From positions 1 through 64,000 of the forward strand of contig NZ_QBKU01000012.1 in assembly GCF_003054325.1 (NCBI RefSeq): a DNA stretch of 64,000 bases, given 5' to 3'. A program made the position numbers and the translations under genes. This DNA comes from Sulfitobacter mediterraneus. Its GTDB lineage: Bacteria > Pseudomonadota > Alphaproteobacteria > Rhodobacterales > Rhodobacteraceae. Below are positions 35,993 through 45,836 of the stretch, in pieces. Each line of letters begins with the position of its first letter. Position 1 is the stretch's first letter. The notes beneath the pieces are model-generated. The model saw nothing but the letters and a program-made list of their open reading frames with translations. It did not search any database and was not told the DNA's origin.

Positions 35993-38188
35993 GTGAGCAC
36001 ACCGGAATATTATGACCATGGCGCCTTGGTCGCGGTGTTGACCACGCAGCCCTTGGGCAAGGCGCTGGATTATAAAGCGCCCGAGGGCGGATGTTTTCTG
36101 GGGGCTTTTGTCGAGGTGCCGCTGGGCCCGCGCAAGGTTCTGGGCGTGGTCTGGGGGCCGGGGCAGGGCGACTATGACATATCAAAGGTGCGCCATGTGA
36201 TCCGGGTGCTGGACGCAACGCCCATGCGCAGCGAGATGCGCGAATTTCTGACCCGCGCAGCGGCCTATACCCTCACACCAATGCCCGCAATGCTGCGCCT
36301 TGCGACCCGTGCACCGGGGCTGGGCGATTCACCTTCGATGCGCAAGATCTATCGGCGCGGCACTGGTACGCCGCCGCGCATGACCGATGCCCGCACCCGT
36401 GTTCTGGAAACGCTGGAGGAATACGGCGATCTGGCCTTCACCCTCAAGGAACTGGCCGAAATGGCCGGGGTCACGCCCTCGGTGGTCAAAGGATTGGCGC
36501 AAAGCGGCGCAGTGTTCGAAGAAGACAGCCCGCGCGATCTGCCGTTTCCCCGGCTTGATCCCGCACTGCCGGGCAAACAGCTGACCGAGGATCAGGCCAA
36601 GGGCGCGGAAATGCTGGCCGAGGCTGTGCGATCAGAGACCTATGGCACAACCTTGCTGCGCGGGGTGACGGGATCGGGGAAAACTGAGGTTTATCTCGAA
36701 GCGGTGGCCGCCGCCCTTCACGCTGGACGGCAGGCTCTGGTGCTTTTGCCAGAGATCGCCCTGACCGAACAATTCTTGCACCGTGTCGAAGAACGCTTTG
36801 GCGCGAAACCTGCCGAATGGCATTCCGGCGCGACGATGACGGAACGGCGGCGCATCTGGCGGATGGTCGGGCAGGGCAAGGCGCAATTGGTGATCGGGGC
36901 ACGCTCGGCCTTGTTTTTGCCCTATCAGAACCTTGGCCTGATCGTCGTGGATGAAGAACACGACAGTTCCTACAAACAAGAAGAGGGCGTTCTTTATAAT
37001 GCCCGAGATATGGCCGTGCTGCGGGCGGCGATCTGCGGGGCGCAGGTGGTGCTGGCCTCCGCCACACCCAGCCTTGAGACATGGGCCAACGTAGAGGCGG
37101 GCAAATACCGGCGGCTTGACCTGACCTCCCGTTTTGGCCCGGCGGTGATGCCGACCATGGGCGCGATTGATATGCGGGGCGAGGCCCTGCCAAGTGACAA
37201 ATGGGTGTCGCCCAGCCTGCAAGCCGAGGTCAACAAACGGCTGGAAAAGGGTGAACAGGCGATGTTGTTCATCAACCGCCGCGGCTATGCGCCAATCACG
37301 CTCTGCCGGGCCTGCGGGCATCAGATCGGCTGTGATCATTGTGACGCGCGAATGGTAGAACACCGGTTCCTGAAACGTCTGGTCTGTCACCAATGCGGCG
37401 AAAGCAAACCGATGCCAGAGGCTTGCCCGTCCTGCGAAGCGGTGGACAAACTGGCCCCGGTTGGGCCGGGTGTGGAACGGCTGGGCGAAGAGGCGCTGGC
37501 GCTGTGGCCGGGTGCCAAGGTCGCCACGCTCAGCTCGGATATGTACGGGTCTGCCCGCGCCCTCAAGGCCGAGATTGCAGGTATTGCCGATGGCGCGGCG
37601 GATATCATCATTGGTACACAGCTGGTGGCCAAGGGGCATAACTTTCCCAACCTTACGCTTGTGGGGGTGATCGACGCGGATCTGGGTTTGATGGGATCGG
37701 ATCTGCGCGCAGCGGAACGCACTTTTCAACTGATGCGGCAGGTGGCGGGCCGTGCGGGCCGGGCCGAAGCGGCGGGCACGGCCCTTTTGCAGACGTACCA
37801 GCCGGAGCATCCGGTGATCCGCGCCATTCTGGCCGGTGACGAAGAAGCCTTCTGGAGCGCCGAAGCGAGCGAGCGCAAACAAGCAGGGGTGCCGCCCTAT
37901 GGCCGGATGGCTGGGATCATCCTAAGCGGCCCGGACGTGGCGCAGGTGTTTGATGCAGGCAATCTTCTGGCCCGCCAAGACGGCCCGCTCAGGGCCATCG
38001 GGGCGCAGGTCTTTGGCCCGGCCGCCGCCCCGATCGCGCGGGTGCGCGGCCGGCACCGGGTGCGATTGCTGGTCAAGGCGGATAAATCCGCGCCCCTGCA
38101 GGATGCTCTGGCCCGCTGGGTTGCACAGGTCCGGTTGAAGGGGGATTTACGGCTGGCGGTGGATATCGATCCGCAAAGCTTTTACTAA
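35993..38188 (+). CDS. priA: Primosomal helicase PriA
   Basis: A 731-aa replication-restart helicase. The N-terminal DNA-binding part has [16 protein letters not shown]; the helicase core has Walker [19 protein letters not shown] in [15 protein letters not shown], and motif V/VI around [14 protein letters not shown] and [10 protein letters not shown]. An inserted zinc-binding region has eight cysteines in CxxC-type pairs (CRACG, CDHC, CHQCG, CPSC). GTG at 35993 is preferred over TTG at 35990 because GGAG stands 6 nt upstream. Single gene, divergent from the transaldolase. Confidence 0.95.
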   Translation: MSTPEYYDHGALVAVLTTQPLGKALDYKAPEGGCFLGAFVEVPLGPRKVLGVVWGPGQGDYDISKVRHVIRVLDATPMRSEMREFLTRAAAYTLTPMPAMLRLATRAPGLGDSPSMRKIYRRGTGTPPRMTDARTRVLETLEEYGDLAFTLKELAEMAGVTPSVVKGLAQSGAVFEEDSPRDLPFPRLDPALPGKQLTEDQAKGAEMLAEAVRSETYGTTLLRGVTGSGKTEVYLEAVAAALHAGRQALVLLPEIALTEQFLHRVEERFGAKPAEWHSGATMTERRRIWRMVGQGKAQLVIGARSALFLPYQNLGLIVVDEEHDSSYKQEEGVLYNARDMAVLRAAICGAQVVLASATPSLETWANVEAGKYRRLDLTSRFGPAVMPTMGAIDMRGEALPSDKWVSPSLQAEVNKRLEKGEQAMLFINRRGYAPITLCRACGHQIGCDHCDARMVEHRFLKRLVCHQCGESKPMPEACPSCEAVDKLAPVGPGVERLGEEALALWPGAKVATLSSDMYGSARALKAEIAGIADGAADIIIGTQLVAKGHNFPNLTLVGVIDADLGLMGSDLRAAERTFQLMRQVAGRAGRAEAAGTALLQTYQPEHPVIRAILAGDEEAFWSAEASERKQAGVPPYGRMAGIILSGPDVAQVFDAGNLLARQDGPLRAIGAQVFGPAAAPIARVRGRHRVRLLVKADKSAPLQDALARWVAQVRLKGDLRLAVDIDPQSFY

Positions 38189-38306
38189 TTCGCAAAGGTT
38201 GGATGAGTTTTTTAGCCAAATGAAGCAGGGGGGCTGTGCGCCCTTGCACGGATGGACCTGTGTTTTGGGTCTCGTCAATTCTTGGTTGCAGGCGTATTGA
38301 ACCCCC

Positions 38307-39539
38307 ATGGCACAGTATATCACCCTCGAAGACGCCAAGACGCTGCCCTTTTGGCGGCGGCCGGTTGCGCTGCTTTTCTTGATGGCTTTGGCGATGCCGA
38401 TTGCCTTCAACACATGGTCGGCGTTGCTGAATAACTTTGTGATTGAGGTCGCGGAGTTCGACGGTTCTGACATCGGGCTGCTGCATACTGTGCGGGAAAT
38501 TCCGGGGTTTCTGGCGGTTGGTGTGATCGCCATTATCATTTTTGTGCGCGAACAGGTGCTTGGGCTGGTGTCCTTGATCCTGTTGGGCGTTGCCACCGCC
38601 GTGACGGCGTGGTTCCCCTCGATGGGCGGGATTTTGACGATCACCATGCTCAGCTCCATCGGATTTCACTATTACGAGACCGTCAATCAATCGTTGCAGC
38701 TGCAGTGGCTCAAGATCGAAGACGCGCCGCGCATGTTGGGCTGGTTGATGGCGGCAGGATCACTTGCCACGTTGATCGCCTATCTGGCGATTATGGGTCT
38801 GTGGGAGACGCTGAACCTAACCTATAACATAGTCTATCTGATCGGCGGCGGTGTCACTGTTTTGATCGCCATAGTTGCGATGCTCGCCTATCCACAGTTC
38901 GAAGCGCCGACCGTGCAGATCAAAAAGATGGTCCTGCGCCGCCGCTATTGGCTATATTATGCGCTGCAATTCATGTCGGGCGCGCGGCGGCAGATCTTTG
39001 TGGTGTTTGCGGGCTTTATGATGGTCGAACGGTTCGGGTTCGAAGTGCATGAGATCACCACACTCTATCTGATCAACCTGATTGCGAACATGATCTTTGC
39101 CCCGTTGATGGGCCGCGCTGTGGGCTATTTTGGTGAACGCAAGGCGCTGGGCTTTGAATATGTCGGGCTGATCTTGGTGTTTCTCAGCTATGGTGGGGTT
39201 TACTACCTGGGTTGGGGTGTGGTTGTGGCGGCCACACTTTATGTGCTGGATCACATGTTCTTTGCCCTCGCGCTGGCGCTCAAAACCTATTTCCAGAAAA
39301 TCGCCGATCCGGCGGATATCGCGCCCACGGCGGCGGTGGCCTTTACCATCAATCATATCGCGGCGGTATTTCTGCCGGTTGGGCTGGGTCTTTTGTGGCT
39401 GATCTCGCCTGCGTTGGTGTTTGTGCTGGCCGCTGCGATGGCGGCTATATCGCTCATGCTGGCGATGTTGATCCCGCGCCACCCCGAACCGGGGCATGAG
39501 ACGATATTTTCCCGCCCGCTGGCGCAGGCGGCGGAATAA
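38307..39539 (+). CDS. MFS transporter
   Basis: A 410-aa integral membrane protein with about eleven or twelve hydrophobic helices split by a cytoplasmic loop after helix six (near MVLRRRYWLYYALQF). Charged loop motifs such as VGYFGERKALGF fit the major facilitator superfamily. Substrate cannot be told from sequence. Its stop is 3 nt before the MATE gene start, so both are likely co-transcribed with prmA. Confidence 0.8.
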   Translation: MAQYITLEDAKTLPFWRRPVALLFLMALAMPIAFNTWSALLNNFVIEVAEFDGSDIGLLHTVREIPGFLAVGVIAIIIFVREQVLGLVSLILLGVATAVTAWFPSMGGILTITMLSSIGFHYYETVNQSLQLQWLKIEDAPRMLGWLMAAGSLATLIAYLAIMGLWETLNLTYNIVYLIGGGVTVLIAIVAMLAYPQFEAPTVQIKKMVLRRRYWLYYALQFMSGARRQIFVVFAGFMMVERFGFEVHEITTLYLINLIANMIFAPLMGRAVGYFGERKALGFEYVGLILVFLSYGGVYYLGWGVVVAATLYVLDHMFFALALALKTYFQKIADPADIAPTAAVAFTINHIAAVFLPVGLGLLWLISPALVFVLAAAMAAISLMLAMLIPRHPEPGHETIFSRPLAQAAE

Positions 39540-39542
39540 CCG

Positions 39543-40934
39543 ATGTCCGAGGGGCGTTTCCTGACCGGCGGCACGATGGGCCATGTGGTGAGGATGACGG
39601 CCACCGGCGCGATGGGCATTACCTTTGTGTTTCTGGTGGATGCGGCGAACCTTTTGTGGGTCTCGCAGCTGGGTGATCCGCAATTGGTTGCCGCCATCGG
39701 GTTTGCCTATGCGGCGCAGTTCTTTTCTGTCTCGGTCAATGTCGGCCTGATGATTGCGGCCACTGCCGTGATTTCCAGATCTATCGGCGAAGGGCGGCGC
39801 GATCAGGCACGGCGGCAGGCCGGGGCAGGCATTGCAATTGCGGTCTGCGTCATGGCCTTGGTGGCGGCGGTGATAGTTGTGCTACGCCATCAATTGGTTG
39901 GCCTTGCGGGCGCCGAAGGAGAAACGGCGCGGCTGGCGGCGCGTTATCTGGCAATCACAGTGCCATCGCTGCTGCCGATGGCGGTCTCGCTGATCTGTTC
40001 GGGGGCACTGCGGGCCGAAGGGTTTGGCGCCAAGGCGATGTATATCACGCTGCTGTCGGGGCTGGTGTTGCTGGTGTTGGACCCGATCCTGATCTTCTGG
40101 CTGGAATGGGGGCTGGATGGTGCGGCCATCGGTTTGGTGCTGTTCCGGTTCAGCCTGATGGGGCTTGGCCTTTTCTATGCGGTGCATCAATGCGGGTTGG
40201 TAGACAGGCCTCGCCTGCGAACCCTGCGCAATATCTCGGCCCCTTTTATCGCGGTGGCGATCCCTGCGGTGGCGACGCAAATGTCAACGCCGGCGGGCAA
40301 TTACATCCTGACCATTGTGATGGCGCAGTTTGGCGATGATGCGGTGGCCGCTTGGGCGGTGGTGGGGCGCCTGACCGTGGTGGTCTTTGGTGGCATCTTT
40401 GCGCTGTCCGGCGCAATCGGGGGGATCTTTGGCCAGAATTACGGCGCGGGCCAGATGGACCGTGTGCGCAGCACCTACCGTGACGCGTTGCTGTTTTGCC
40501 TGTGCTATACTCTGGTGGCTTGGGCTTTGCTTTATGCCGCGACGCCGCTGGTGGTGCAGGTCTTTGCGCTGGACGGACAGGGGGCCGAGGTGCTGCGCGC
40601 CTTTACCCTCGTCGGGGTGGGCGGGTTTGTCTTTATCGGGGCGCTTTTTGTGTCCAACGCGGCGTTCAACAGTCTGGGCAAACCGGGGCGATCAACCTTG
40701 GTGAACTGGATCAAGGACGGCGCGATCAGCTGGCCAGCCGCCGCCGGGTTCGCGGCGCTGTTTGGCGCACCGGGGGTGATCTATGGACAGGCGGCTGCTG
40801 GCGCTGTGATGGGGCTGATTGCCGCGATCTGGGGCTGGCACTACGTGGCCCGCCTTGAAGGGCAGCCACCTCTGGCCCTTGACCCCGCCCATCCACGGCC
40901 CTACCCGAACCCCGACAGACATCGGAGAAGATAA
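39543..40934 (+). CDS. MATE family efflux transporter
   Basis: A 463-aa membrane protein with twelve predicted helices in two similar halves, typical of multidrug and toxin extrusion carriers. Supporting stretches are VDAANLLWVSQLGDPQLVAA near the start, ALRAEGFGAKAMY before helix five, and SGAIGGIFGQNYGAGQ at the start of the second half. These carriers export cations or drugs using Na+ or H+ gradients. Its TAA overlaps the prmA ATG (TAATG), so translation is coupled. Confidence 0.9.
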   Translation: MSEGRFLTGGTMGHVVRMTATGAMGITFVFLVDAANLLWVSQLGDPQLVAAIGFAYAAQFFSVSVNVGLMIAATAVISRSIGEGRRDQARRQAGAGIAIAVCVMALVAAVIVVLRHQLVGLAGAEGETARLAARYLAITVPSLLPMAVSLICSGALRAEGFGAKAMYITLLSGLVLLVLDPILIFWLEWGLDGAAIGLVLFRFSLMGLGLFYAVHQCGLVDRPRLRTLRNISAPFIAVAIPAVATQMSTPAGNYILTIVMAQFGDDAVAAWAVVGRLTVVVFGGIFALSGAIGGIFGQNYGAGQMDRVRSTYRDALLFCLCYTLVAWALLYAATPLVVQVFALDGQGAEVLRAFTLVGVGGFVFIGALFVSNAAFNSLGKPGRSTLVNWIKDGAISWPAAAGFAALFGAPGVIYGQAAAGAVMGLIAAIWGWHYVARLEGQPPLALDPAHPRPYPNPDRHRRR

Positions 40935-41806
40935 TGACCACATTCACTGCGCTCACCACTTTGACAGGCCGCGATCAGGCCTATGCCCTTGGCGATGCGA
41001 TGGAGCGGCTGGAGCCGGAGCCAACAGGCGTCGGCGTTTTCGAGATGGAAGACGGATCGGGCCTGTGGGAGGTCGGCGGTTATTTCGAAGAGGCGCCCGA
41101 TGAAACAGCCCTGACGTTGCTGGCCACGGCGATGGGGGCAAAACCCTTTGTTGTGTCCGAGCTGCCGGAAACCGATTGGGTGGCCCATGTGCGCCGCGAA
41201 CTGGCCCCGGTCGAGGCAGGGCGTTTCTTTGTCTACGGCAGCCATGACGCGGACAAAGTGCCCGAGGGCAGTGAGCCATTGTTGATTGAGGCGGCGATGG
41301 CCTTTGGCACAGGCCATCACGGCACAACGCTGGGATGTCTACGGGCGCTGGACCGGTTGGCGAATGATGGCTTTCACGGACGCAATGTGGTCGACATCGG
41401 GTGCGGCACGGCGGTTTTGGCGATGGGCGCGGCACGGATCTGGCCCGAAACGGTTCTGGCCAGTGATATCGACGAGGTTGCCGTGGATGTGGCGGCTGCA
41501 AATGTATTGGCCAATGGGCTTGAGGGCCGGGTGAAATGTGTCGAGGCCGCAGGCTTTGATCATCCCGACCTCGCAGCGGCAGCACCGTTTGATCTGGTGT
41601 TTGCAAATATCCTTAAAGGGCCGTTGATCGCCTTGGCCCCGGATATGGCGCAAGCCCTGCAACCGGGCGGTTATGCGATTCTTTCGGGGATTCTGAACGA
41701 ACAGGCGGACGAGGTGATTGAGGTTTATGCACGATCTGGCATCAATCTGGTCCACCGCGAAAGCATTGTTGACTGGACGACATTAACCTTACGGATTGGG
41801 TCTTAA
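40934..41806 (+). CDS. prmA: Ribosomal protein L11 methyltransferase
   Basis: A 290-aa class I methyltransferase: an N-terminal substrate domain, then GTGHHGTT, the SAM loop VVDIGCGTAVLAMGA, the acidic ASDIDEVAVDVA and FDLVFANILKGPL. PrmA trimethylates ribosomal protein L11. The catalytic-loop NILKGPL is the characteristic PrmA variant of the NPPY-type motif. Coupled to the MATE gene by a TAATG overlap. Slightly shorter than enteric PrmA, normal for alphaproteobacteria. Confidence 0.93.
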   Translation: MTTFTALTTLTGRDQAYALGDAMERLEPEPTGVGVFEMEDGSGLWEVGGYFEEAPDETALTLLATAMGAKPFVVSELPETDWVAHVRRELAPVEAGRFFVYGSHDADKVPEGSEPLLIEAAMAFGTGHHGTTLGCLRALDRLANDGFHGRNVVDIGCGTAVLAMGAARIWPETVLASDIDEVAVDVAAANVLANGLEGRVKCVEAAGFDHPDLAAAAPFDLVFANILKGPLIALAPDMAQALQPGGYAILSGILNEQADEVIEVYARSGINLVHRESIVDWTTLTLRIGS

Positions 41807-41865
41807 CTTTCGGCCATTTTCGGTCTTATTTTCCCGATTTGCCCAGTTTTCGCCACATTTCATGG

Positions 41866-41881
41866 CTAATACTTTCTTAAC
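41866..41881. promoter_or_regulatory. Near-consensus CtrA-type box
   Basis: CTAA-N7-TTAAC, one base off TTAA-N7-TTAAC, lies in the 108-nt gap after prmA, about 34 nt before the small membrane protein gene. Confidence 0.35.
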
Positions 41882-41914
41882 AGCGGTGGGGGCCGACTGT
41901 TGAGAGAGACTGTC

Positions 41915-42265
41915 ATGGTAGAAACGCATGATCACTTCGTGAACCGGCTAGAAATGCTGGGCGAAAAGCACGCCAAAATGACGCGTGGCTACGGTACCAA
42001 GATCAGTACCAGCGGTTTGATTGTTATCGAACCGAAAGAGGAACGTCGCAATTGGGCGTTTCCGGTCAAGCTGGTGATGATGGCGCTGCTCGGCTTTTTG
42101 GGCTTCAAGGTATTTATGTTGGCGACAGTGGGTCCTGAGACCTACAATGATCGTCTGGCCAAGCTGGAAAACGGCACAATCATCGAAAAAGCTGGCGCCT
42201 TTGCCCTGGCTGTCGATCCGGTGACAGCTAAGCTGGCAGAAACAGCGGTGACCAAACTGAAATAA
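41915..42265 (+). CDS. Small membrane protein of unknown function
   Basis: A 116-aa protein with one transmembrane helix at about 52-71 (VKLVMMALLGFLGFKVFML) between a basic N-terminal cytoplasmic part and a C-terminal part of about 45 residues. The ATG is preceded by GAGAGAC; a TTG 15 nt earlier is less likely. I recognise no domain. It is followed by a strong bidirectional terminator and preceded by a CtrA-type box, so it looks like a separately regulated single gene. Confidence 0.72.
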   Translation: MVETHDHFVNRLEMLGEKHAKMTRGYGTKISTSGLIVIEPKEERRNWAFPVKLVMMALLGFLGFKVFMLATVGPETYNDRLAKLENGTIIEKAGAFALAVDPVTAKLAETAVTKLK

Positions 42266-42305
42266 TCTGGAACGGCCCCACACATGGGGTCGGATCCCTC
42301 CAAAC

Positions 42306-42347
42306 GAAAAAAGCCGCGCTTCTGATTTTCAGAAGCGCGGCTTTTTC
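42306..42347. terminator. Bidirectional terminator with 14-bp stem
   Basis: AAGCCGCGCTTCTG and its exact complement close the loop ATTTT, with AAAAA before and TTTTTC after. It serves the small membrane protein gene (+) and the DUF1127 gene (-). Confidence 0.92.
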
Positions 42348-42390
42348 TTGTGCGGCAGTGTCGTGGCGCTGGGCAGCGCCACTTCAACCC

Positions 42391-42609
42391 TTAGCGGATG
42401 ATGTTGGATTGTGCGACGTAGTCGATGTCGCCGCGGACCAGACCGATGTCTTCCAGCTCACGGTTGGAGAGGGATGCCAGTGCGGCGCGTGTGACGCGCG
42501 CGTCGTTCCATGCAACAACAGAGGCCACTACGCCTGCGATGAATGCAGAGATTGAAGAAACGGCTGTCGCGGAGCCGTATGCGGTGCGGGATGTGTCGAA
42601 AGATGCCAT
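42391..42609 (-). CDS. DUF1127 domain protein
   Basis: A 72-aa basic peptide with a hydrophobic segment (ISAFIAGVVASVVAW) and a C-terminal DUF1127 motif, RAALASLSNRELEDIGLVRGDI. DUF1127 peptides are very common in alphaproteobacteria; some bind RNA and influence phosphate, carbon or stress responses. SD AAAGGACGG precedes the ATG. A CtrA-type box sits 137 nt upstream. Confidence 0.88.
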   Translation of the reverse strand: MASFDTSRTAYGSATAVSSISAFIAGVVASVVAWNDARVTRAALASLSNRELEDIGLVRGDIDYVAQSNIIR

Positions 42610-42941
42610 GTTAGCCGTCCTTTATGTCTAATCGTTGGGCCGGTTTCCCCGGCGGTGTGAGGGGCAGATAGGCCGAAGTTTGGCTTTGCACAACACATGG
42701 AAACGCATGTGTGATCTGCGTTTTTTGCATAGGTCAAAGCCGTGGTTAAGCTACCGTTAAGTAAGGCAAAATCATGGCTCGGCGTTGTCGTTTTTGACGT
42801 CGGAATTGGCGAAAACGAACCCTGCGGCCTGAAAGCGACAATTGGCGTGTCGCAATCGGATGATTTGTCGAAATGCTTGGCGGATGTTCGCGTTTCGTGC
42901 TAGTGCATCAAAAAAGCAACAAAATTGAACGAGGCGGGCAG
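42610..42941. other. Divergent promoter region, DUF1127 / ruvC
   Basis: A 332-nt stretch without a supported gene. An open frame from 42873 is only an upstream extension of ruvC. It must carry the promoters of the DUF1127 gene (-) and the ruvC-tol operon (+). It contains an exact CtrA-type box at 42746-42760 and a weak LexA-like site near the ruvC end. Confidence 0.6.
42746..42760. promoter_or_regulatory. CtrA-type box TTAA-N7-TTAA
   Basis: An exact TTAA, seven bases, TTAA in the gap between the divergent DUF1127 and ruvC genes. It could act on either side. Confidence 0.45.
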
Positions 42942-43448
42942 ATGATCAGGGTTATTGGCATTGATCCGGGGTTGCGAAACACCGGATGGGGCGTGATCGA
43001 CGTGGCAGGAAGCCGGATTTCGCATGTCGCGAATGGAATCTGTTGTTCAGAAGGGGATGATCTGGCGACTCGTTTATTGTCTCTGCACGGGCAATTGACC
43101 CGTGTTTTGGCCACCTACCGCCCCGAGGCAGCGGCGGTAGAGCAAACATTCGTGAACAAAGACGGGGCTGGCACGCTCAAACTGGGGCAGGCGCGGGGCA
43201 TCGCGATGCTGGTTCCGGCGCAGGCCGGTTTGGTTGTGGGCGAATATGCGCCCAACAAGGTCAAGAAAACCGTTGTGGGTGTGGGCCATGCCGACAAGGG
43301 GCAAATCGCGCATATGGTGCGCATGCAATTGCCGGGGGTTGAGATCGCCGGACCGGACGCCGCCGATGCCTTGGCGATCGCCATCTGTCATGCCCACCAC
43401 GGCGCCGCCAGCACGCTGGCCGCCGCAATCGCAAAGGCAAGCGCATGA
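42942..43448 (+). CDS. ruvC: Holliday junction resolvase RuvC
   Basis: A 168-aa RNase-H-fold nuclease with the acidic catalytic set: Asp in [12 protein letters not shown], Glu in [12 protein letters not shown], and the Asp pair in [17 protein letters not shown]. It cuts Holliday junctions held by RuvAB. The ATG with SD GAGGCGGG just upstream matches the family N-terminus; the frame extends further without support. The TGA overlaps the ruvA ATG. First gene of a long transcript. Confidence 0.96.
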   Translation: MIRVIGIDPGLRNTGWGVIDVAGSRISHVANGICCSEGDDLATRLLSLHGQLTRVLATYRPEAAAVEQTFVNKDGAGTLKLGQARGIAMLVPAQAGLVVGEYAPNKVKKTVVGVGHADKGQIAHMVRMQLPGVEIAGPDAADALAIAICHAHHGAASTLAAAIAKASA

Positions 43449-44116
43449 TTGGCAAAATCTCGGGCCGCATCGAATACCGCACCACGGATCATGTTTTGAT
43501 CGACGTGCGCGGGGTTGGATATCTGGTCTATTGTTCCGAACGCACTTTGGCCGCTTTGCCGGGCACAGGAGAGGTCGCCGCGCTTTATACCGATTTGCTG
43601 GTGCGCGAGGATGTGTTGCAGCTTTTCGGTTTTCAAACCTTGGTCGAAAAGGAATGGCACCGTTTGTTGACCTCTGTTCAAGGGGTCGGGGCAAAGGCGT
43701 CGCTGGCGATCCTTGGCACGCTTGGCCCGGATGGCGTCAGCCGTGCGATTGCGCTGGGCGATTGGAACGCGGTCAAGGCCGCCAAAGGTGTTGGCCCCAA
43801 GATTGCGCAGCGTGTGGTACTGGACCTCAAAGACAAAGCGCCCAGCGTGATGGCGCTGGGCGGCACCATGGCGCAGGCCCAAGGTGAAAGCGCCGCAGAC
43901 TTTGACGTGATCGAACCCGCCGCCGCACCCGCGAAGACCGCCGCATCCCCGCCCAATGCCTCGGCGCAGGCCGAGGCGCTGTCGGCGCTGGCAAACCTTG
44001 GATATGCCCCCGGCGATGCCGCAGGCGCGGTAGCCCAAGCCGCAGGAGAGCAGGAGGGCGCGGATACGCCCACCCTGATCCGTGCGGCGTTGAAACTTCT
44101 GGCCCCCAAAGGGTAG
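43445..44116 (+). CDS. ruvA: Holliday junction DNA helicase subunit RuvA
   Basis: A 223-aa protein with the N-terminal OB fold ([26 protein letters not shown]), two helix-hairpin-helix motifs ([30 protein letters not shown]) and a C-terminal RuvB-binding domain (about 175-223) after an Ala/Pro-rich linker. It binds the junction and recruits RuvB. Starts inside the ruvC stop codon (ATGA). Confidence 0.96.
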   Translation: MIGKISGRIEYRTTDHVLIDVRGVGYLVYCSERTLAALPGTGEVAALYTDLLVREDVLQLFGFQTLVEKEWHRLLTSVQGVGAKASLAILGTLGPDGVSRAIALGDWNAVKAAKGVGPKIAQRVVLDLKDKAPSVMALGGTMAQAQGESAADFDVIEPAAAPAKTAASPPNASAQAEALSALANLGYAPGDAAGAVAQAAGEQEGADTPTLIRAALKLLAPKG

Positions 44117-44158
44117 ACTGCCGTATCGGCCCCGGCGCTGATCCTGTTTGGATAAAGA

Positions 44159-45178
44159 ATGACAGAAATTGACCCCACAGTCCGCCCCGAGGCGTTGCCG
44201 GAAGACTTTGACCGCGCGTTGCGTCCGCAGATGCTGGACGAATTTGTCGGGCAGGCAGAGGCACGAGCAAACCTCAAGGTGTTCATTCAATCTGCCCGCC
44301 AACGCGGCGAGGCGATGGATCACACACTGTTTCACGGCCCGCCCGGTCTTGGCAAAACCACGCTGGCACAGATCATGGCGCGCGAACTGGGGGTCGGATT
44401 TCGCATGACCTCTGGTCCGGTGCTGGCCAAGGCGGGGGATCTGGCGGCGATCCTGACCAACCTCGAGGCCCGCGATGTGCTGTTCATCGACGAAATTCAC
44501 CGGCTCAACCCGGCGGTCGAAGAGGTGCTTTACCCCGCGCTTGAGGATTTTGAACTGGATCTGGTGATCGGCGAGGGGCCTGCGGCCCGCACGGTGCGTA
44601 TCGAACTGCAACCCTTCACATTGGTCGGCGCGACCACACGCATGGGTCTATTGACCACGCCGCTGCGCGACCGTTTTGGCATTCCCACACGGTTGCAGTT
44701 CTACACCGAAGACGAGCTGTTCGTCATCGTGGACCGCAACGCCCGCAAGTTGGGTGCGCCCGCAGATGAGGGCGGTGCCCGTGAGATCGCCAAACGCGCC
44801 CGCGGCACGCCGCGTATTGCGGGCCGGTTGCTGCGCCGGGTGGTGGATTTTGCAGTTGTTGAGGGCGACGGACGGGTAACCCGCGCATTGGCCGACATGG
44901 CATTGACGCGGCTTGGCGTGGATCATCTGGGCCTTGATGGCGCGGACCGGCGGTATCTGCGTTTGATTGCCGAGAATTTCCAAGGCGGTCCAGTGGGCAT
45001 TGAGACCATGTCGGCAGCCCTGTCCGAAAGCCGCGATGCCTTGGAGGAGGTGATCGAGCCGTTCTTGTTGCAACAAGGATTGATCCAGCGCACTCCGCGC
45101 GGGCGGATGCTGGCGCAAAAAGCATGGACGCATCTGGGCATGACCCCGCCCAAATCGCAGAGCGATCTGTTTGGATGA
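44159..45178 (+). CDS. ruvB: Holliday junction DNA helicase motor RuvB
   Basis: A 339-aa AAA+ ATPase: Walker [13 protein letters not shown], Walker [10 protein letters not shown], sensor 1 in [18 protein letters not shown], arginine finger region in the same loop, and the C-terminal winged helix ending near [12 protein letters not shown]. It drives branch migration with RuvA. 42 nt after ruvA. Confidence 0.97.
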   Translation: MTEIDPTVRPEALPEDFDRALRPQMLDEFVGQAEARANLKVFIQSARQRGEAMDHTLFHGPPGLGKTTLAQIMARELGVGFRMTSGPVLAKAGDLAAILTNLEARDVLFIDEIHRLNPAVEEVLYPALEDFELDLVIGEGPAARTVRIELQPFTLVGATTRMGLLTTPLRDRFGIPTRLQFYTEDELFVIVDRNARKLGAPADEGGAREIAKRARGTPRIAGRLLRRVVDFAVVEGDGRVTRALADMALTRLGVDHLGLDGADRRYLRLIAENFQGGPVGIETMSAALSESRDALEEVIEPFLLQQGLIQRTPRGRMLAQKAWTHLGMTPPKSQSDLFG

Positions 45179-45206
45179 TCCGTAGGAATTGAGTTTTAAG
45201 GGCCAA

Positions 45207-45836
45207 ATGAAGATGGATGCAGCGCAGATTGAAACCCTGTTCACCCGCAGTGATGGTGGCTTTGCCTTTGCGCGTTGGGGGCGGCCGGTGTGCCCCATCG
45301 TGTTTGGCGTGGATGACGCCACGCTGGCGGTTGTGAAAGGCGCGATTGAGGCGACCTGCCAATTGGCGGGCCATGACATGGGTGAGATGGACGCCGAGCT
45401 GGGCAGCAACCTGATGATGTTCTTCTTCTCCGATTGGGCCGAGTTGATCGAGGTGCCGGGCATGGACCGGCTGGTGCCGGATCTGGATCAAATGGTGGCG
45501 CGGTTGCAGGCAGCGGATGCCAATCAATACCGGTTTTTCCGGTTCGATGAGGCGGGCGCGATCAAGGCGTGTTTTGTGTTTCTGCGCATGGATGATCATC
45601 TTGCCGATGTGCCGGCGCAGACCCTAGCGCTGAGCCAGATTGTGCAATCCATGTTGCTGTGGTCGGATGAGGCGTTTCAGGACCAAAGCCCATTGGCGAT
45701 GGCGGCGGACACCACCGTGTTGCGCCCGGACGTGGCGGCCTTGATCCGGGCCGCCTATGATCCGGTTCTGCCCCATGCAGCGCAGGATGCCTCGCATGCA
45801 CTGCGACTGGCCGCGCGGATGGGGGCAGTGCAATGA
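45207..45836 (+). CDS. Conserved hypothetical protein between ruvB and ybgC
   Basis: A 209-aa soluble protein that I do not recognise as a named family. The ATG at 45207 has AAGGG 5 nt upstream; a TTG at 45189 is less likely. The sequence is acidic, mixed alpha/beta, with no signal peptide. Its stop overlaps the ybgC start (ATGA), tying its translation to the Tol-Pal genes. No motif points to an enzyme. Confidence 0.78.
   Translation: MKMDAAQIETLFTRSDGGFAFARWGRPVCPIVFGVDDATLAVVKGAIEATCQLAGHDMGEMDAELGSNLMMFFFSDWAELIEVPGMDRLVPDLDQMVARLQAADANQYRFFRFDEAGAIKACFVFLRMDDHLADVPAQTLALSQIVQSMLLWSDEAFQDQSPLAMAADTTVLRPDVAALIRAAYDPVLPHAAQDASHALRLAARMGAVQ

Noticed and set aside
36632..37882. A 416-codon minus-strand frame opposite priA
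   Set aside because: Every PriA motif lies on the plus strand; the antisense frame is fortuitous in GC-rich DNA.
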